DNA from: Lagopus muta
Lineage: Eukaryota; Chordata; Aves; Galliformes; Phasianidae
Length of the DNA stretch: 64,000 nt
NCBI RefSeq assembly: GCF_023343835.1
Contig: NC_064439.1
Span: forward strand, 41,967,508 to 42,031,507
Direction of reading: 5' to 3'
The translations under genes were made by a program, and so were the position numbers. How positions within the stretch are numbered: position 1 is the stretch's first letter; every line of letters starts with the position of its first letter. Of this stretch, positions 47,801 through 58,225 are shown piece after piece. The notes below the pieces were generated by a model. It did no database searches. It saw only the letters and a program-made list of their open reading frames with translations, and had not been told where the DNA came from.

Positions 47801-50800
47801 ACACAAGCCATTAGCTGCTAGCTGAGTGAGGGACCAGTAAGTGAAGTGTACTGAGAATTGCTGTGGTATATTATGTACCCCAGGTTTTATATAGGGGAAA
47901 TAATGCATGGGTTCTGTGGGGAATATCAAATTGATGCTTCAGACAAGAAACACATAAATTATACAGCACACACGAATGTAAGGTTTAGGTTTTAATACTT
48001 GATTAATTTAGCTAATGATGTAAATTTATTGTTTGTCTTCCTTTATCAATCTGCAAGAAATTTCATAAACCTCTTACCTTGGAGTTTAGTTATAACATTT
48101 TAAAAAAACTTTTTTTTTTTTTTTTTTTAAAGAAAAAATCAGCATTTTTTGACAGCTTGTTCTTCTGTCCTTTCCTTGATGCTTCAGGCTCACAGTTAAA
48201 ATTATTTAAATGGGACCACATCCTGCATGTCTTATCTTAATAGCTTTCTTTGTTTCAATCATCTAAAGCAAGCTACATTTCCAAGGACGTGAGTCAGTGT
48301 GATGTGGATTGTCTGGCAGTCCCAAACAGTTCTTAAGTCATGAATACTGATGGGTTAACAAAATCCTATGTATTTATACATTTTTATACTGATACCACTA
48401 TTTTCATGGGAAGGCTGGTGATTCTTACCTATGATGGAAATTGTCAGTACAAAACTCAGCAAAATATTTGAATTCAACTGAATTGGCTGAGTCTGTTCAG
48501 ACTAACTGGGCCCTTTGTGTTACACTGGTGAAGCATTTTTGGTCCATTGCTAGGACTAAGTACTCAGCTTAGAATGTCATCAAGCCACAACCTGCATTCT
48601 GCAAGGCTTTCTGGTGACACTTCTTACCACTGACTGTGAGCAAACTGGGGTCTCATAACCTTATGGTTTTTAATTGTTCTGTGTTTGAAGAACATCTTGA
48701 GAAACTGTTTTGCTTTTCTTTTGTGAACAAGAAGGCTATAGAGGGGTGTGAAACGCTTTTTTGAGTGCAACCTGCAAATGCTGGGCACCCTGTGTCTGTA
48801 GGACTGTGTCTCTTTCACTCAGCTTGCAGCTGCTAATGACTAATGTTAGTTTCAAAGGAGATTGATTTTGTTCCCAGTGTAGCAGCCATTGTAATGTCTG
48901 CTATAAGCAGGGCATCCAAGAAATTACTGATTGCTGACTGTGTTCACTGGGTAACAAATCTGTGTGCACTGTCAGTGATGCAGAAAACTGGGAACATTCT
49001 GGTTAGGTATAAAAAAAAAAAAAGTGTGTGCTGAGAACAGTTTCATTGATACCACATTCCACGGGAAAGTCTTGAATGCACCTGAACTAATAAAAAGATT
49101 TTTAATCACCTTTATATTTGATCAGGACCCAAAAGGAAGCGGATGAAGCAAAAAAGCAGGCCCTGGATTACAGTGAGAAACTCAGCAAGGTGGCAGCAGA
49201 CAAAGACAGCAATGACCAGAAGTTGTTTGCTGAGCTGGATGACCTGACAAGAACAAAACAGTTCCTTGAAGAACGTTTAATAGAACTTATCAGGTTGGCA
49301 TAAAAACAAACATCAAGCAGAAGTTAAAATCCTAGCTTAGGATTATAAGGGATACTGCCTGGGTGGTTCACTCTTGTATTCCTGATCTGAAGATGGAGGT
49401 AATAGCCAAGATCATAAGAAGATTAGATTTTACATTTCCTTAACAAAGTCAAAAATATAACAAGAGTGCAATCTCCTTCTTAATTTCCTGTCTGTTTGCA
49501 AAAGCACGTAATTCTCTGCATCACATGTACTTTTTCCTCCATTCCCAACAATTTCAATAGGTTTCTTGATCTATCTTCATTCCTGGAAGTTTCTCAGAAA
49601 TTACAGAAAAAGCAATTTTTGGTGATGAAGCTTCACTGGCATTCAAATTGAGGTTAGTTAACAGTAAACGAGCATGAATAATTGATATGCTTTTCATTTC
49701 TGTAACTGTCTCTCTGTAGAGATAAGGATGCTTTGTGGCAAAAATCAGATGCTCTGGAGTTCCAGCAGAAGCTCAGTGCAGAGCAGAAGTGGCAGGGTGA
49801 CACAGAGGTTAACCACTGCCTGGACTGCCAGAGGGAGTTCTCGTGGATGGTGCGCCGGCACCACTGCAGGTCAGTTTGCTGAACTCTGCTCAAAACCAAA
49901 ATCCACTATGAGCATTTACACTGATGGAATACTTCTTGAAATTCGTAGTTCATTTGTCAAAATCATTGATAGGAGTTGTGTCAGAGCCTGAAAGAGCACA
50001 AGTCTGTGAAGGGCTGAGGCATTACTGGAAATGTCTCTGTTGGGAACATTCAGTAGTGGTTAGTGAACAGTGAAGTGATTTCTAATTAACAACTTTCAAA
50101 TTGGTCGTTTCTAGTAAAACCTGTGAGATCTGCAAGTGTTTTTACCAGCACCCATTGGTGATCTAAATGATTTTGAAAAACAAAACTGTGACAACTTCGT
50201 AAATGTGAAGTGCGCAGAAAACAGCATGGTCTGTATTATGACCTCTGCTTTGGAGGTGACGTTTGGGCTTTTCCAGAGATTGAGACCATTATGACAAAGC
50301 CCCAAGCTGTGTCATGTAAATGTGTTCCACCTGTATGTGATACTATTTTAACACCCTTGGCTTTGAATAATTTCTAGAATGTGCGGTCGCATTTTCTGCT
50401 ACTATTGCTGCAACAACTACATGGTGACAAAACCTGGTGGGAGAAAGGAGCGTTGCTGCAAAGCCTGCTTTAATAAGCCCAGAGTGATTGTGGACAATGC
50501 AGATGACTCTGGATCTAGTGCCAACCAGGAAGGATCCCCAGGCTCACTGGAGTCACCAGTATCACCAGGTGAGAGGGCTATTAGCGTGCTTTTTGCATGC
50601 CACAAGTAGGTGGGTGTCTTAGACATTCTCTACATGGCCACCTCGGTTCCAGGGACCTTCATATTCATGGACTGTTTTCCACATTAAATTGTTCCCATCA
50701 CTGTGTTTGAATGGTGCTGACAGAATTCTGTATGTATGTTAAACACGTGTCTGTCTGCCTGAGGATTACGGTTGGTTCTTGGTAGTTTCCTAATGCTTCT

Positions 50801-53800
50801 GCAAAGACAGAGGGATGGCCTAGTCTTACCCTTAAGGATTTAGGTTGCTTTTTGTTTTCTAAACTAGTTAATATTACTAATGTTTCTTTCATGTCCTTTT
50901 ATGGCACAGTTGCAGGCGAAGCCTCTAAACCACCAGATGATGCAGCATTTGATATAATCACGGATGAGGAGCTGTGCCAAGTACAAGAATCAGACTCGTT
51001 CCACAGTGAAAGTCAGATGGATAGAGATTCTCTGGATCAAAGCGTGACAGATCTGTGAGTAAACACTGTTTTGTGGAGAGGGAGCTCTTCTGAATTTTGC
51101 TTGTTAGGTTCTTTTAACCATTCAGTATAGGTAGCCAACCTCTGCATAAGGAGAAGACACGTCTGTGCTCAGTCACATGTTCACTACACAGGATAACTGT
51201 GAGCCATTTGTGCAGTCAGCATCAAATCTAGTAAATCCAGACAGCTCCACCATAGCCTTCCAGCTTTCTCCACAGCACAAAGGAGTAGTCCCAGGTCTGT
51301 GCTCTCCCAGACCAGCTATCACCATTAAAATCAGTGTGCAGGCTGCCAAAGGTTGCTGGTTGTTCACACCTGATTTATAGTAAGAGCTAAATGATTCTAT
51401 CGGATTCACAGATTCACTGGTGCTTATTATAAAGAGAACAAGAAGGGAAGGGAAATAAGTAAATATCTGTTCTTTTTGTGACACTCTTCACTGAATTGAG
51501 TGTGAAATAATTGGTCTGTCTCTATAGGATTCCTAAATACTTAAAAGATACTGCTTACAGAGAAGAAAAAGAACTGGAAATGTGCAGCTAAATCTGGCAG
51601 AGGTTCTTTTTTTTTTTTTTTCCCCTCCATAAGAAAATTAGAGTAAACACAGCTTTCAGAAAGGTTTTTTTACATCTGTTTCTACATAAGTTAGCAGCAA
51701 AGAGAATCTAAGACCATCTGGATATCTGAATACTTGGTTTGAAAAGTACACTGTAGTACTATAGCTTGATGTATGTCCATGCTTATATAAAGCTCTTGTT
51801 CAAATATTTTCAAATGTTCTCCAAAAATTTCATTTTGTATAATGCATCATCTTTCCAAACAGTAATTTTTGCCAATACGTGTTTCTTGAAAAAGCTACAA
51901 TTGTTATATATCTGAGCAGGGGGGAAATAGAGCAATTTCACCTAATTTTATACTTCTTTTGCTTCTGAGAGGCAAAGCAGCTTGTTTTGAAAGCAAATAC
52001 CTCACAGCTGAAATCAGATAGGATTACATGTAGAGCTGGCTGTAATCTCAGTGACCCCTAGACAACACAGTATTTAGGATCTCAGGGATAGAGGCTTGCC
52101 TGTATTTCTAGTACCGATTGTGATAATCATTGTTGCTACTTGCTGCTGGGGATGGGGCTGAAAAGCACCCTGACAGTCCCAAGTTGCTTATTTTGAAATC
52201 TATTTTCTGAACTTCTTGCAAACACTGTATTTGCCTAATGATTGACAGCTGTCTTAATCACAGAGTCTTGCCAAGCTTCTTCCATATCACAACAAAGAAA
52301 AAATCTTGAAAGATTTTGTACGCTGTCACTTGGTGTACAGAGATATCCCTTTACTTTGATAATTTCCTAGCTTGTTTTCTCTGGTTCTCTGTTGCTTTCA
52401 ATCTTACATACAGAGTTTGGCAGTTTTAAGGCAGGGAAGGGCACTTTGTGTGTGGGGGGGGTGGTTTTTTTCCTTCATACTAGATGTAGCATAGTTAAAT
52501 CCTAAAAATTCTGAGAAATAGCTGGGATTTCCTGCATACCAATGTGTGGGTCACTCACAGCATGTAGTGGCAGATCTTCAGGTCCATTCATTCTTTTTCC
52601 TCAGCTGTCTGCATGTCACTTTCACATGCCCAGCTATGTCATGGGTCTGCCGTGGCCCCTCTGCCCACTTCTGCCCATATGTACTCCTTCATACAGGGAT
52701 TCTTGTGTACTCTGTCTCAAACTCAGAGAGCTCCATATCCTCCATGCTTCATCCCAGATCATTCTCTTCCGAGAGTTGTCAGTGCATCCATTCTTCTAAC
52801 CCTTCTCTGTGCTAGGTGTTATTTTTTTCTTTTCTCTTTGATGGGCTGGAAGGGAAGGTAGATAACTAATTTAGACTTCCTGGCTAGGATCTGACCTGCT
52901 TGCTAGCAGCAAGCCCAGTAAATCATTTATGCATTCCATGATAACGTCTTCACTTTTTGTCTTGGCATTAGAGGCATTTGCAGAGGTGATTCCTGGACTA
53001 AGCAGCAGTGAGGAGGCTTTGCATATCTTCCACTCTCCATTTCAGGTTTCTGATTTTCAAATAATTTAGTAAGATTCTGACTTTGGTTGACTAAATTTCT
53101 TTCCTGAAGTCACTGCACTACTGACAGCAGACAGCTTATGAGTTTTTGCTGCTCAGCTACGTGAAACCAGCCACTCAGGCACTTAAGCTGCAGCTATCAG
53201 AGCTCAGGTGCTTGTGAGACAGAAAATCTTCAAGAGCAAAGTTGGACCAGCTGTTTTCAGGTTTGAATTCTGAAAAGGTCCTTTAGTTTATAACTCCAAA
53301 GCCTTTCATGATGTTGGTAACAGCATTCTTAGTATCATTTGGGAGAAATGCTTCCCACATACAGGAGCAGTCCTGCTGTACTAGACCATGCAGCTGGGAG
53401 ACAGTGACTAACTATAGAGACCTGAGGGTAAGCATAAGAATAGGGTAAGAATGAAGTGATATTTTGTTTTCAAAATGCTCTTCCAGCCTCCAGCAGTCTG
53501 TGTCTCAAGGATTCTCTGAATTGTTCTGTTGTTGTAGGCTTTTTCCATGCTTCAGTTCTTCCTCCTTATCAGCCCCAATTCATTTCACTTTTAAAAGAAA
53601 AGGAAGTGAAACTGGATTTCAGCAGATCCACCAGAGGTCTGCGCAGTGGTGCATGCTCATAATGCTCATAATGATCCCCTGGCTGCCACCTAGCGGGAAA
53701 AAGTCATACAGGAAGAAATGCTACTGTCAGGAGGATGAGAACAACTTGTGGGATTGCATCAAAAGCTGCTCAAGGAATGAGAGAACTTGAATGCCACAGA

Positions 53801-56800
53801 TAACAGTGCTTTATCAGTTCAGGAAATGTGTTAGACAATGGGCAAAGTTGAATATGCAGTTTTATTGGCAGTCACAACAGTAAATCCTTCCTAGTTCCAG
53901 CCAGTGTTATGGTGTAATGATGTAACAGTTGAATGCTTAGCCCACTAGGCTCATGTATGACTGCAAGTACTGATGCAATTTATCCAGATGCTGCTAATGA
54001 CCAGGTGGATGCACTGTTACCTGGGGTTGTTCTTTCCCTTCTCAGTATTGTTTGTAGAGCAAGATCCCTTAGAATTTAAGAAGAATTGCTAAACTGTGTA
54101 TTGATTTTGAGATTAGTCTACAGGAAGTGTAACAATTCTGCCCTTGCTACATGATTACACCTTGTTGTTCAAAAGCACATGTAAGTGATGTCATGTTTTA
54201 TTAGGTTCCATTGACTTTTGAATGAACCAGCTGTTTGATTCTCCATATATAAGTGCCTCTGGCATTTTCTGGCAGAATTAGTTAGCCTGTCTTAGTTACC
54301 AGCCTGCTGCAATGCAGAGAAGCAAAGCATCAGTTAGAGAAGCTCTAACTCACTTGGAAACTATCAGAATTTGTTTACTGACTCTCAAACTCATTCTTTT
54401 CTTTGCTGCTTACATCTCTGCCTCAGCCCTGTAATTCATAGTTGGTGGTATTCCAGACTGTATCCAGTGCATCTGCCTTTTTTGAGGTAAGGAGTGGATG
54501 AGAGATTCTTCCTCTTACCATGGTGTGTAGCAGGCACACAGCTCTGTCATCATGTGGCGGCTTCTTCAGTGTCTTTGCTTGAATCATCCAATATTTCTTG
54601 TATGGGAAGAAGACGTATAACAGTGATTCTAGAATCAGGAATCAGGCTGGAGAATGTATTTGTAAAATGCCTCACTGACTAAATCCAGGACAAATGTCAT
54701 ATCCCAGGGGAGGGTTTGTTTAAGAGATGAGGCCAGACTGTGCTGCTTGTCTCTGCCACCCAACTCTAGATTTTCACATTTGATGAAAGCTTTTAAACCT
54801 GGCAGCATCTCAGTAGGGAGTTTATCTTAAGACTGTTGAAGGAATGTTCCAGATACATGCATTCCTCTTAGCTCATGAAGCCAGGATGGAAGCTGTTTGC
54901 ATTTTGCACGGTGATTAGCAGAACAGGGCTGCAGTTCTGCCCTGGCAGTTTTGTCATGAGAATGTGCAAAATAAAAATGACATAATTTGTCATTGTGGCT
55001 ATTAAATCATTTCTGTTTAAGGAAGACCTGAGCTTCCAAATAATATTTGACCCCATACTATTCAGAAAATCATCGCTTTCTTTTTTTCTTCTCCTAGAAA
55101 CAGCACGTGTAATTCTTCAACCTTTGATGAATCAGAAGAGTGGCAGGTTGCTCAAGATGCTGAGATAAGCTTGTTGAAGTCAGGAGAAATCATGTAAGCA
55201 GAACTATTTCGTTACCACCAAAGTGAAAAAATAAAGGCTGAACTCAGATATCAGCTATGTGAATTGTGCAGACTTCTGGAAGCTCAGATTGATTGTGTCC
55301 CACAGCAGAATTTGGTCTGAGGAGGAGCAGAGAATGTATCTCAACTAAGCAGAGCAGCAGCAATGAGCCAGGTCCTTTCTCTTAAAAAACTTATATGCGA
55401 GTGGGGAACAAGAAGGAAAGATTTTGGTCTGTGTCACATCATAAAACCTTCCTTCCTGTTCTCACTGCAGGAGGTGCTGTGAACAGAGAGGGGGTTAGAG
55501 GGAAGTCTGCATAGTTCTGATAATCTCTGAGGAAACTGTAGGCAAAGGCAGAGTGCTGTGCTACTTGGGCCTCTGTGATGGGGAGGGAATTGGTGAGCTT
55601 TTGAAGTATGTGCCTGTTATTTATTGGTAACCCCAACCTATTGCCTCACAGGAGCCATATTCCTGATTGATTCTTGATTGGCATAAAATGTTCAGCAAAT
55701 GATCTCTCAACCTCTGTGAGCGGTGTGCACACAATTCTTGCATGTACTCTGCTCAGAAATTGACTGTTACGTGCAGAAAGTGACAGAATGTCATTTTCAC
55801 TGCCACAGAGGGAATCTAATGCACAAAAGCACTCATGACCTGGAGTTATTCCCCTTTGCTCACCATTCTCTTGAGCCTTGCTTGGAAATGCTGGCCTTTT
55901 GTGGTGAATGTTTCAAGCTTGTTTCTACTGTTCAGAGAACCAGCAAAATAAGTGGTGGTTGAGCTGCAGAGCAAAACCAGGAGTTACCATTAGTTTGTTA
56001 AAGACCAGTTGAAACAATGTAGTAGCTATTTCAGCTAAGGGCAAAAGTAACACTGTAAATAAAACTTAGTATAAAGCTTTATCTCTGAACAAATTACAGG
56101 AGCTATAGTAAATGAGCTGTCTAGCCACAATGAGTGGTAACTGAACTCTTTACTCTAGGACAGGAAATCGTCATGGTGACTGAGTGGGATCTTATGGCAA
56201 ATGAGTTGATTTTTTGCTTGGGAAACAATTTATTTGGCCTGAAGGGTGATGTTTTAGATCAGTTTTAGTTAGGATAACATAGGTGAGCTACTCAGCTCTT
56301 AGAAACTGCTGGTTTCCTCTGAAGGCAAGCAGCATTCTTCTGTTAAAGGTCCCCACCACTTGCAGTCTGAAATAGATATCAAAATGAAGTAGGCTAATGA
56401 AATGCTTCAGGAGTCAGGATCACCTAGATGCTGAGTACTTCCTTTTTAATTGGAGGGTCATTAAATCAGCTTTTATCCAGCTTATTTGGGTAAAACAGAG
56501 CATGCAGTAAGAGCTCCAGAGGAGCTAGACAAAGCTGTTGTTACATTCCATCCTTCTGCCCTCTCTGAACTCTTGATCCCTGTTTTCTGTGCAAATAATG
56601 TCTAGATGAGAACAGTACATTGACAAATTTCTGTTTACATTTCTGTGAAAGGAACAGTAGAGGGCAGCAGACTTTTTTTAAATCACAGGAGCTCTAAAAA
56701 GCTTTATTCAATAAAGATTTTTCTAGTCAAAGTGAAATAAATAAGTGAATAATATCCATATTTGCTGAAACAGTGAAAGTGCTTTCATCTTTTCTACAGT

Positions 56801-58225
56801 TCTTGCTCTCTTCCAGGGCTGAATTTTCCTGCTTCTTGTTAGACCTGTTCAAAGTTGCTGTGGAGGCTGCCTCAAATAAACAGAAAATAAAAAATGGCTG
56901 TTGTTTTCGTCACAGCTATTAGATTGGATCTCTTCAAGTGACTGTATTTTTCTCTCTTACAGGGTCAAATTACCCCTTACAGTGGAGGAGATTATAAATT
57001 TTGGGGAAGGCAACAGAGAACTGTTCATCAAATCCAGCACTTACAGTATCATTCCCATCACTGTTACAGAGGTTGGGCTGACAATTAGTTGGATATTTTC
57101 ATCAGACCCTAAAAGCATCTCCTTCAGCGTCGTCTACCAAGAATCAGAAGACACACCACTGGATCAGTGCAAAGTAAGGCTGTTATTTCCCTGTGGGATC
57201 TTTAGTTTCTTTACTGCCTTAGGAAGTGTAACATACTTCAATAGGCTCCCCAGAGGAATCAGCCAGCACAGCCAACTGATTTCCACAACAGTGCTAATTA
57301 CTATTGCATTGTAAGGAGTTCTTTATTCCAATTACGTTTTCCTGGAGGCAGAGCTGCATCTTTAATTATTTGACATTGCCTGCAAAAGTTGAGTTGAAAA
57401 AGCCTATAGCTTCTACTAGTCTCATCATCACTCACTATTATTAAGCAAAAGTAAGTGCTCAAGCTTGCAAAATTCTTCTTTTCTTCCTCCTCAGCATAGC
57501 TTGATTTGTAGCTGCTTAGGGCTGATCTTGCCAGGCTCTTAAGCAGAGACTACAAGGAAACAGATAAATGGACTGGGTTGTTTGAATTTCTTAGAGTCAA
57601 ATGTGTGTTTAGGGGTACTGATGATTTGTGCTGAATTCCAGGTTCTCATTCCTATGACCCGCTGCAATTCTCATAAGGAAACCATCAGAGGGCAGATGAA
57701 AGTCAGAAACTCTGGAATTTACACACTGATATTTGACAACACGTTTTCTAGGTAGGTCCCACCTGAGTGTAAAAAGTGAAGTAAACTTGCTTTTACAGGC
57801 TGTGCAAATGTTTAGTTGTATCCTTACTCTGCTGTTTGGAAGTAAGTGTGAGAAACTGCTCCCTGCTTGCCAAAAGATCTTCAACCTGAGTTTTGGTTTT
57901 TGTTCTTTTTTGTTCTCGTCTCCCCACCGCAGCAGACTTTAACTTGTTTGTCTTGACCTCTGAGAAGATAAATAGAATAGTCAGAAATGGTATCTTTGAA
58001 ACAAGAGACTTGACAACCTTTGTGAAAAAAATCTCTTTTTAAAACAAGTCATTTTTTTTGCCTGACTGTAAAATGAAATAATTTTTAGCACTTTCTGTCC
58101 GGTTGATTTCAGCTAACACAGTCATCTTCTTCCTTTTGTTTCTTGACAGATTTATTTCAAAAAGAGTGTTTTATCAGTTGACTGTTGAGCGACCTGTCAT
58201 CTATGATGGAAGTGATTTTCCATAG
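35753..58225 (+). CDS. FYCO1: FYCO1: FYVE and coiled-coil autophagy adaptor, 17 coding exons
   Basis: The joined exons give 4623 nt, 1540 residues plus TAG, in unbroken frame with GT-AG at every junction. Domains in order: a RUN domain (about 37-170); a long heptad-rich coiled coil (about 235-1235); a FYVE finger (about 1239-1300) with WQGD, RRHHCRMCG and all eight zinc cysteines (1248, 1251, 1264, 1267, 1272, 1275, 1292, 1295); an LC3-interacting region F1342-D-I-I followed by acidic TDEE; and a GOLD domain (about 1409-1535). By family knowledge, FYCO1 is a Rab7 effector that binds PI3P through FYVE and LC3 through the LIR, and couples autophagosomes and late endosomes to kinesin for plus-end movement; human loss causes recessive cataract. 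The end ...YDGSDFP and the start [18 protein letters not shown] match the vertebrate family. It is longer than human (1478), the extra length lying in the coiled coil. The initiator has A at -3 and G at +4. XCR1 lies upstream on the same strand, as in mammals. Confidence 0.95.
35808..37364 (+). other. FYCO1: FYCO1 intron between coding exons 1 and 2
   Basis: This is an AT-rich intron of about 1.56 kb. It contains the imperfect TA-rich palindrome near 35992-36032 and an A-run at 36063-36075. No gene is seen. Confidence 0.8.
35989..36036. repeat. TA-rich near-perfect palindrome in FYCO1 intron
   Basis: A core of GCATATATATATGC repeated with a shared GC is flanked by ATTTAAAT-type arms on both sides, giving an almost symmetrical 48-base inverted repeat. 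Such tracts can extrude as cruciforms and are length-unstable. Confidence 0.75.
37365..37471 (+). CDS. FYCO1: FYCO1 coding exon 2 (start of RUN)
   Basis: Acceptor TTTTAAAG, donor CAG|GTAAAA. The exon encodes D19 to Q54, including [20 protein letters not shown], the conserved lead-in to the RUN domain. Confidence 0.95.
37472..38553 (+). other. FYCO1: FYCO1 intron between coding exons 2 and 3
   Basis: AT-rich intron with nothing further recognised. Confidence 0.8.
38554..38679 (+). CDS. FYCO1: FYCO1 coding exon 3 (RUN)
   Basis: Acceptor TTGCTTAAG, donor GAA|GTAAGT; 42 whole codons (55-96). It encodes the RUN core with [19 protein letters not shown] and IRFVKS. The in-phase length would keep the frame if the exon were skipped. 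Confidence 0.96.
39621..39987 (-). repeat. CR1 LINE 3' fragment in FYCO1 intron 3, reverse oriented
   Basis: Starting at 'cacagaatcacagagttgta', the copy reads 'ggattggaagggacctctag' (39642-39661), 'gactccacagcctgtctggg' near 39762, 'ctgttccagtgctctgtcac' near 39787 and 'gatgagatcccatctcagcc' near 39956. It is antisense to FYCO1 and 5'-truncated. The 64-codon minus frame inside is element remnant. Confidence 0.93.
40658..40680 (+). repeat. (GTAT)n microsatellite
   Basis: About five to six tandem copies of the tetranucleotide lie within a FYCO1 intron, 76 bases before exon 4. Confidence 0.9.
40756..40862 (+). CDS. FYCO1: FYCO1 coding exon 4 (RUN)
   Basis: Acceptor CTCTTCCAG, donor CCAG|GTGAAT. 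It encodes residues 97-131 plus two bases, with [20 protein letters not shown] typical of RUN helices. Confidence 0.96.
40863..41736 (+). other. FYCO1: FYCO1 intron between coding exons 4 and 5
   Basis: The intron is about 0.87 kb. It has a long T/GT-rich stretch just before the acceptor and nothing else. Confidence 0.8.
41737..41880 (+). CDS. FYCO1: FYCO1 coding exon 5 (end of RUN)
   Basis: Acceptor TTTTCAAG, donor CCAG|GTAAGA. It encodes S132 to the start of codon 180, with [20 protein letters not shown] and [14 protein letters not shown]. Confidence 0.96.
41881..42359 (+). other. FYCO1: FYCO1 intron between coding exons 5 and 6
   Basis: Ordinary intron with no further feature seen. Confidence 0.8.
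42360..42453 (+). CDS. FYCO1: FYCO1 coding exon 6 (linker)
   Basis: Acceptor GATCAACAG, donor CAG|GTAAGC. It encodes R180-Q211, a Ser-rich linker ([20 protein letters not shown]) that could be a phosphorylation target by composition. Confidence 0.95.
42562..42593 (+). repeat. 16-bp tandem duplication
   Basis: AGTACTTTAAATAAAG at 42562-42577 is followed immediately by AGTACTTTAAATAAAA at 42578-42593. The two copies match at 15 of 16 positions, which fits a recent slippage duplication. Confidence 0.9.
42684..42720 (+). repeat. Perfect 13-bp inverted repeat, 11-nt loop
   Basis: AGGTATGTTTTCA at 42684-42696 is exactly reverse-complementary to TGAAAACATACCT at 42708-42720. In the FYCO1 pre-mRNA it would fold as a hairpin. 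Confidence 0.9.
43106..45736 (+). CDS. FYCO1: FYCO1 coding exon 7, giant coiled-coil exon
   Basis: This 2631-nt exon of 877 whole codons (212-1088) lies between acceptor CTTGTTTAG and donor AAG|GTAAAT. It is almost entirely Glu/Lys/Gln/Leu-rich heptads with no Pro-rich break after the first 25 residues, so it should form a long parallel coiled coil. It holds most of the extra length over human FYCO1. The conserved block near its 3' end ([20 protein letters not shown], about residues 890-910, and [19 protein letters not shown]) anchors alignment to mammals. Confidence 0.96.
45737..46574 (+). other. FYCO1: FYCO1 intron between coding exons 7 and 8
   Basis: No additional feature seen. Confidence 0.8.
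46575..46667 (+). CDS. FYCO1: FYCO1 coding exon 8 (coiled coil)
   Basis: Acceptor TCTGCTAG, donor CAA|GTAAGT; 31 whole codons (1089-1119) beginning [15 protein letters not shown]. The exon is in phase 0 at both ends. Confidence 0.94.
46668..47661 (+). other. FYCO1: FYCO1 intron between coding exons 8 and 9
   Basis: No additional feature seen. Confidence 0.8.
47662..47780 (+). CDS. FYCO1: FYCO1 coding exon 9 (coiled coil)
   Basis: Acceptor TTTTGCTAG, donor AAAG|GTGGGA. It encodes A1120 to the start of codon 1159, heptads [15 protein letters not shown] and onward. Confidence 0.94.
47781..49125 (+). other. FYCO1: FYCO1 intron between coding exons 9 and 10
   Basis: This intron contains a T-rich run at about 48110-48129 and an A-run at 49011-49023. 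No gene is seen. Confidence 0.8.
49126..49293 (+). CDS. FYCO1: FYCO1 coding exon 10 (coiled coil end)
   Basis: Acceptor TTTGATCAG, donor ATCAG|GTTGGC, a weaker-than-average donor. It encodes R1159 to codon 1215, ending in [18 protein letters not shown], which is very conserved in mammals. Confidence 0.95.
49294..49719 (+). other. FYCO1: FYCO1 intron between coding exons 10 and 11
   Basis: No additional feature seen. Confidence 0.8.
49720..49869 (+). CDS. FYCO1: FYCO1 coding exon 11 (first half of FYVE)
   Basis: Acceptor TCTCTGTAG, donor TGCAG|GTCAGT. It encodes R1215-R1265 with WQGD, HCLDC and RRHHC: the WxxD and the basic PI3P-binding motif of FYVE domains, and the first three zinc ligands. 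Confidence 0.96.
49870..50377 (+). other. FYCO1: FYCO1 intron splitting the FYVE domain
   Basis: The intron interrupts the Arg codon of the RRHHCR motif (phase 2). No additional feature seen. Confidence 0.85.
50378..50568 (+). CDS. FYCO1: FYCO1 coding exon 12 (second half of FYVE)
   Basis: Acceptor ATTTCTAG, donor CCAG|GTGAGA. It encodes [21 protein letters not shown] and the Ser/Pro-rich tail [11 protein letters not shown]. It supplies the remaining five zinc ligands. ERCC replaces the usual RVC. Confidence 0.96.
50569..50909 (+). other. FYCO1: FYCO1 intron between coding exons 12 and 13
   Basis: Short 341-base intron with no additional feature seen. Confidence 0.85.
50910..51054 (+). CDS. 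FYCO1: FYCO1 coding exon 13 (LC3-interacting region)
   Basis: Acceptor ATGGCACAG, donor ATCT|GTGAGT. It encodes [16 protein letters not shown], with the LIR core F1342-D-I-I1345 and its acidic flank, the LC3/GABARAP docking site known in mammalian FYCO1. Confidence 0.95.
51055..55097 (+). other. FYCO1: FYCO1 intron 13, about 4.0 kb
   Basis: This is the longest intron after the first. The longest frame is about 108 codons (53464-53790), without motifs. No CR1 copy or receptor-like ORF is recognised. A T-run lies at 51607-51621 and a G-run near 52455. Confidence 0.7.
55098..55193 (+). CDS. FYCO1: FYCO1 coding exon 14 (linker to GOLD)
   Basis: Acceptor TTCTCCTAG, donor TCAT|GTAAGC. It encodes L1377 to the start of M1409, including [10 protein letters not shown], which is conserved just before the GOLD domain. 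It follows the 4-kb intron 13. Confidence 0.93.
55194..56962 (+). other. FYCO1: FYCO1 intron between coding exons 14 and 15
   Basis: No additional feature seen. Confidence 0.8.
56963..57173 (+). CDS. FYCO1: FYCO1 coding exon 15 (GOLD)
   Basis: Acceptor TCTCTTACAG, donor AAA|GTAAGG. It encodes [40 protein letters not shown] and EDTPLDQCK, the body of the beta-rich GOLD domain. Confidence 0.96.
57174..57641 (+). other. FYCO1: FYCO1 intron between coding exons 15 and 16
   Basis: No additional feature seen. A frame continues from exon 15 to 57314, so intron retention would add about 46 codons before a stop. Confidence 0.8.
57642..57751 (+). CDS. FYCO1: FYCO1 coding exon 16 (GOLD)
   Basis: Acceptor GAATTCCAG, donor CTAG|GTAGGT. 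It encodes [20 protein letters not shown] and [14 protein letters not shown], a typical GOLD strand with the Phe-Asp-Asn turn. Confidence 0.96.
57752..58149 (+). other. FYCO1: FYCO1 intron between coding exons 16 and 17
   Basis: No additional feature seen. Confidence 0.8.
58150..58225 (+). CDS. FYCO1: FYCO1 coding exon 17 (C-terminus, stop)
   Basis: Acceptor TTCTTGACAG. It encodes R1516-P1540, [20 protein letters not shown] and SDFP, then TAG at 58223-58225. The last residue is Pro where human has Leu. Confidence 0.96.
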
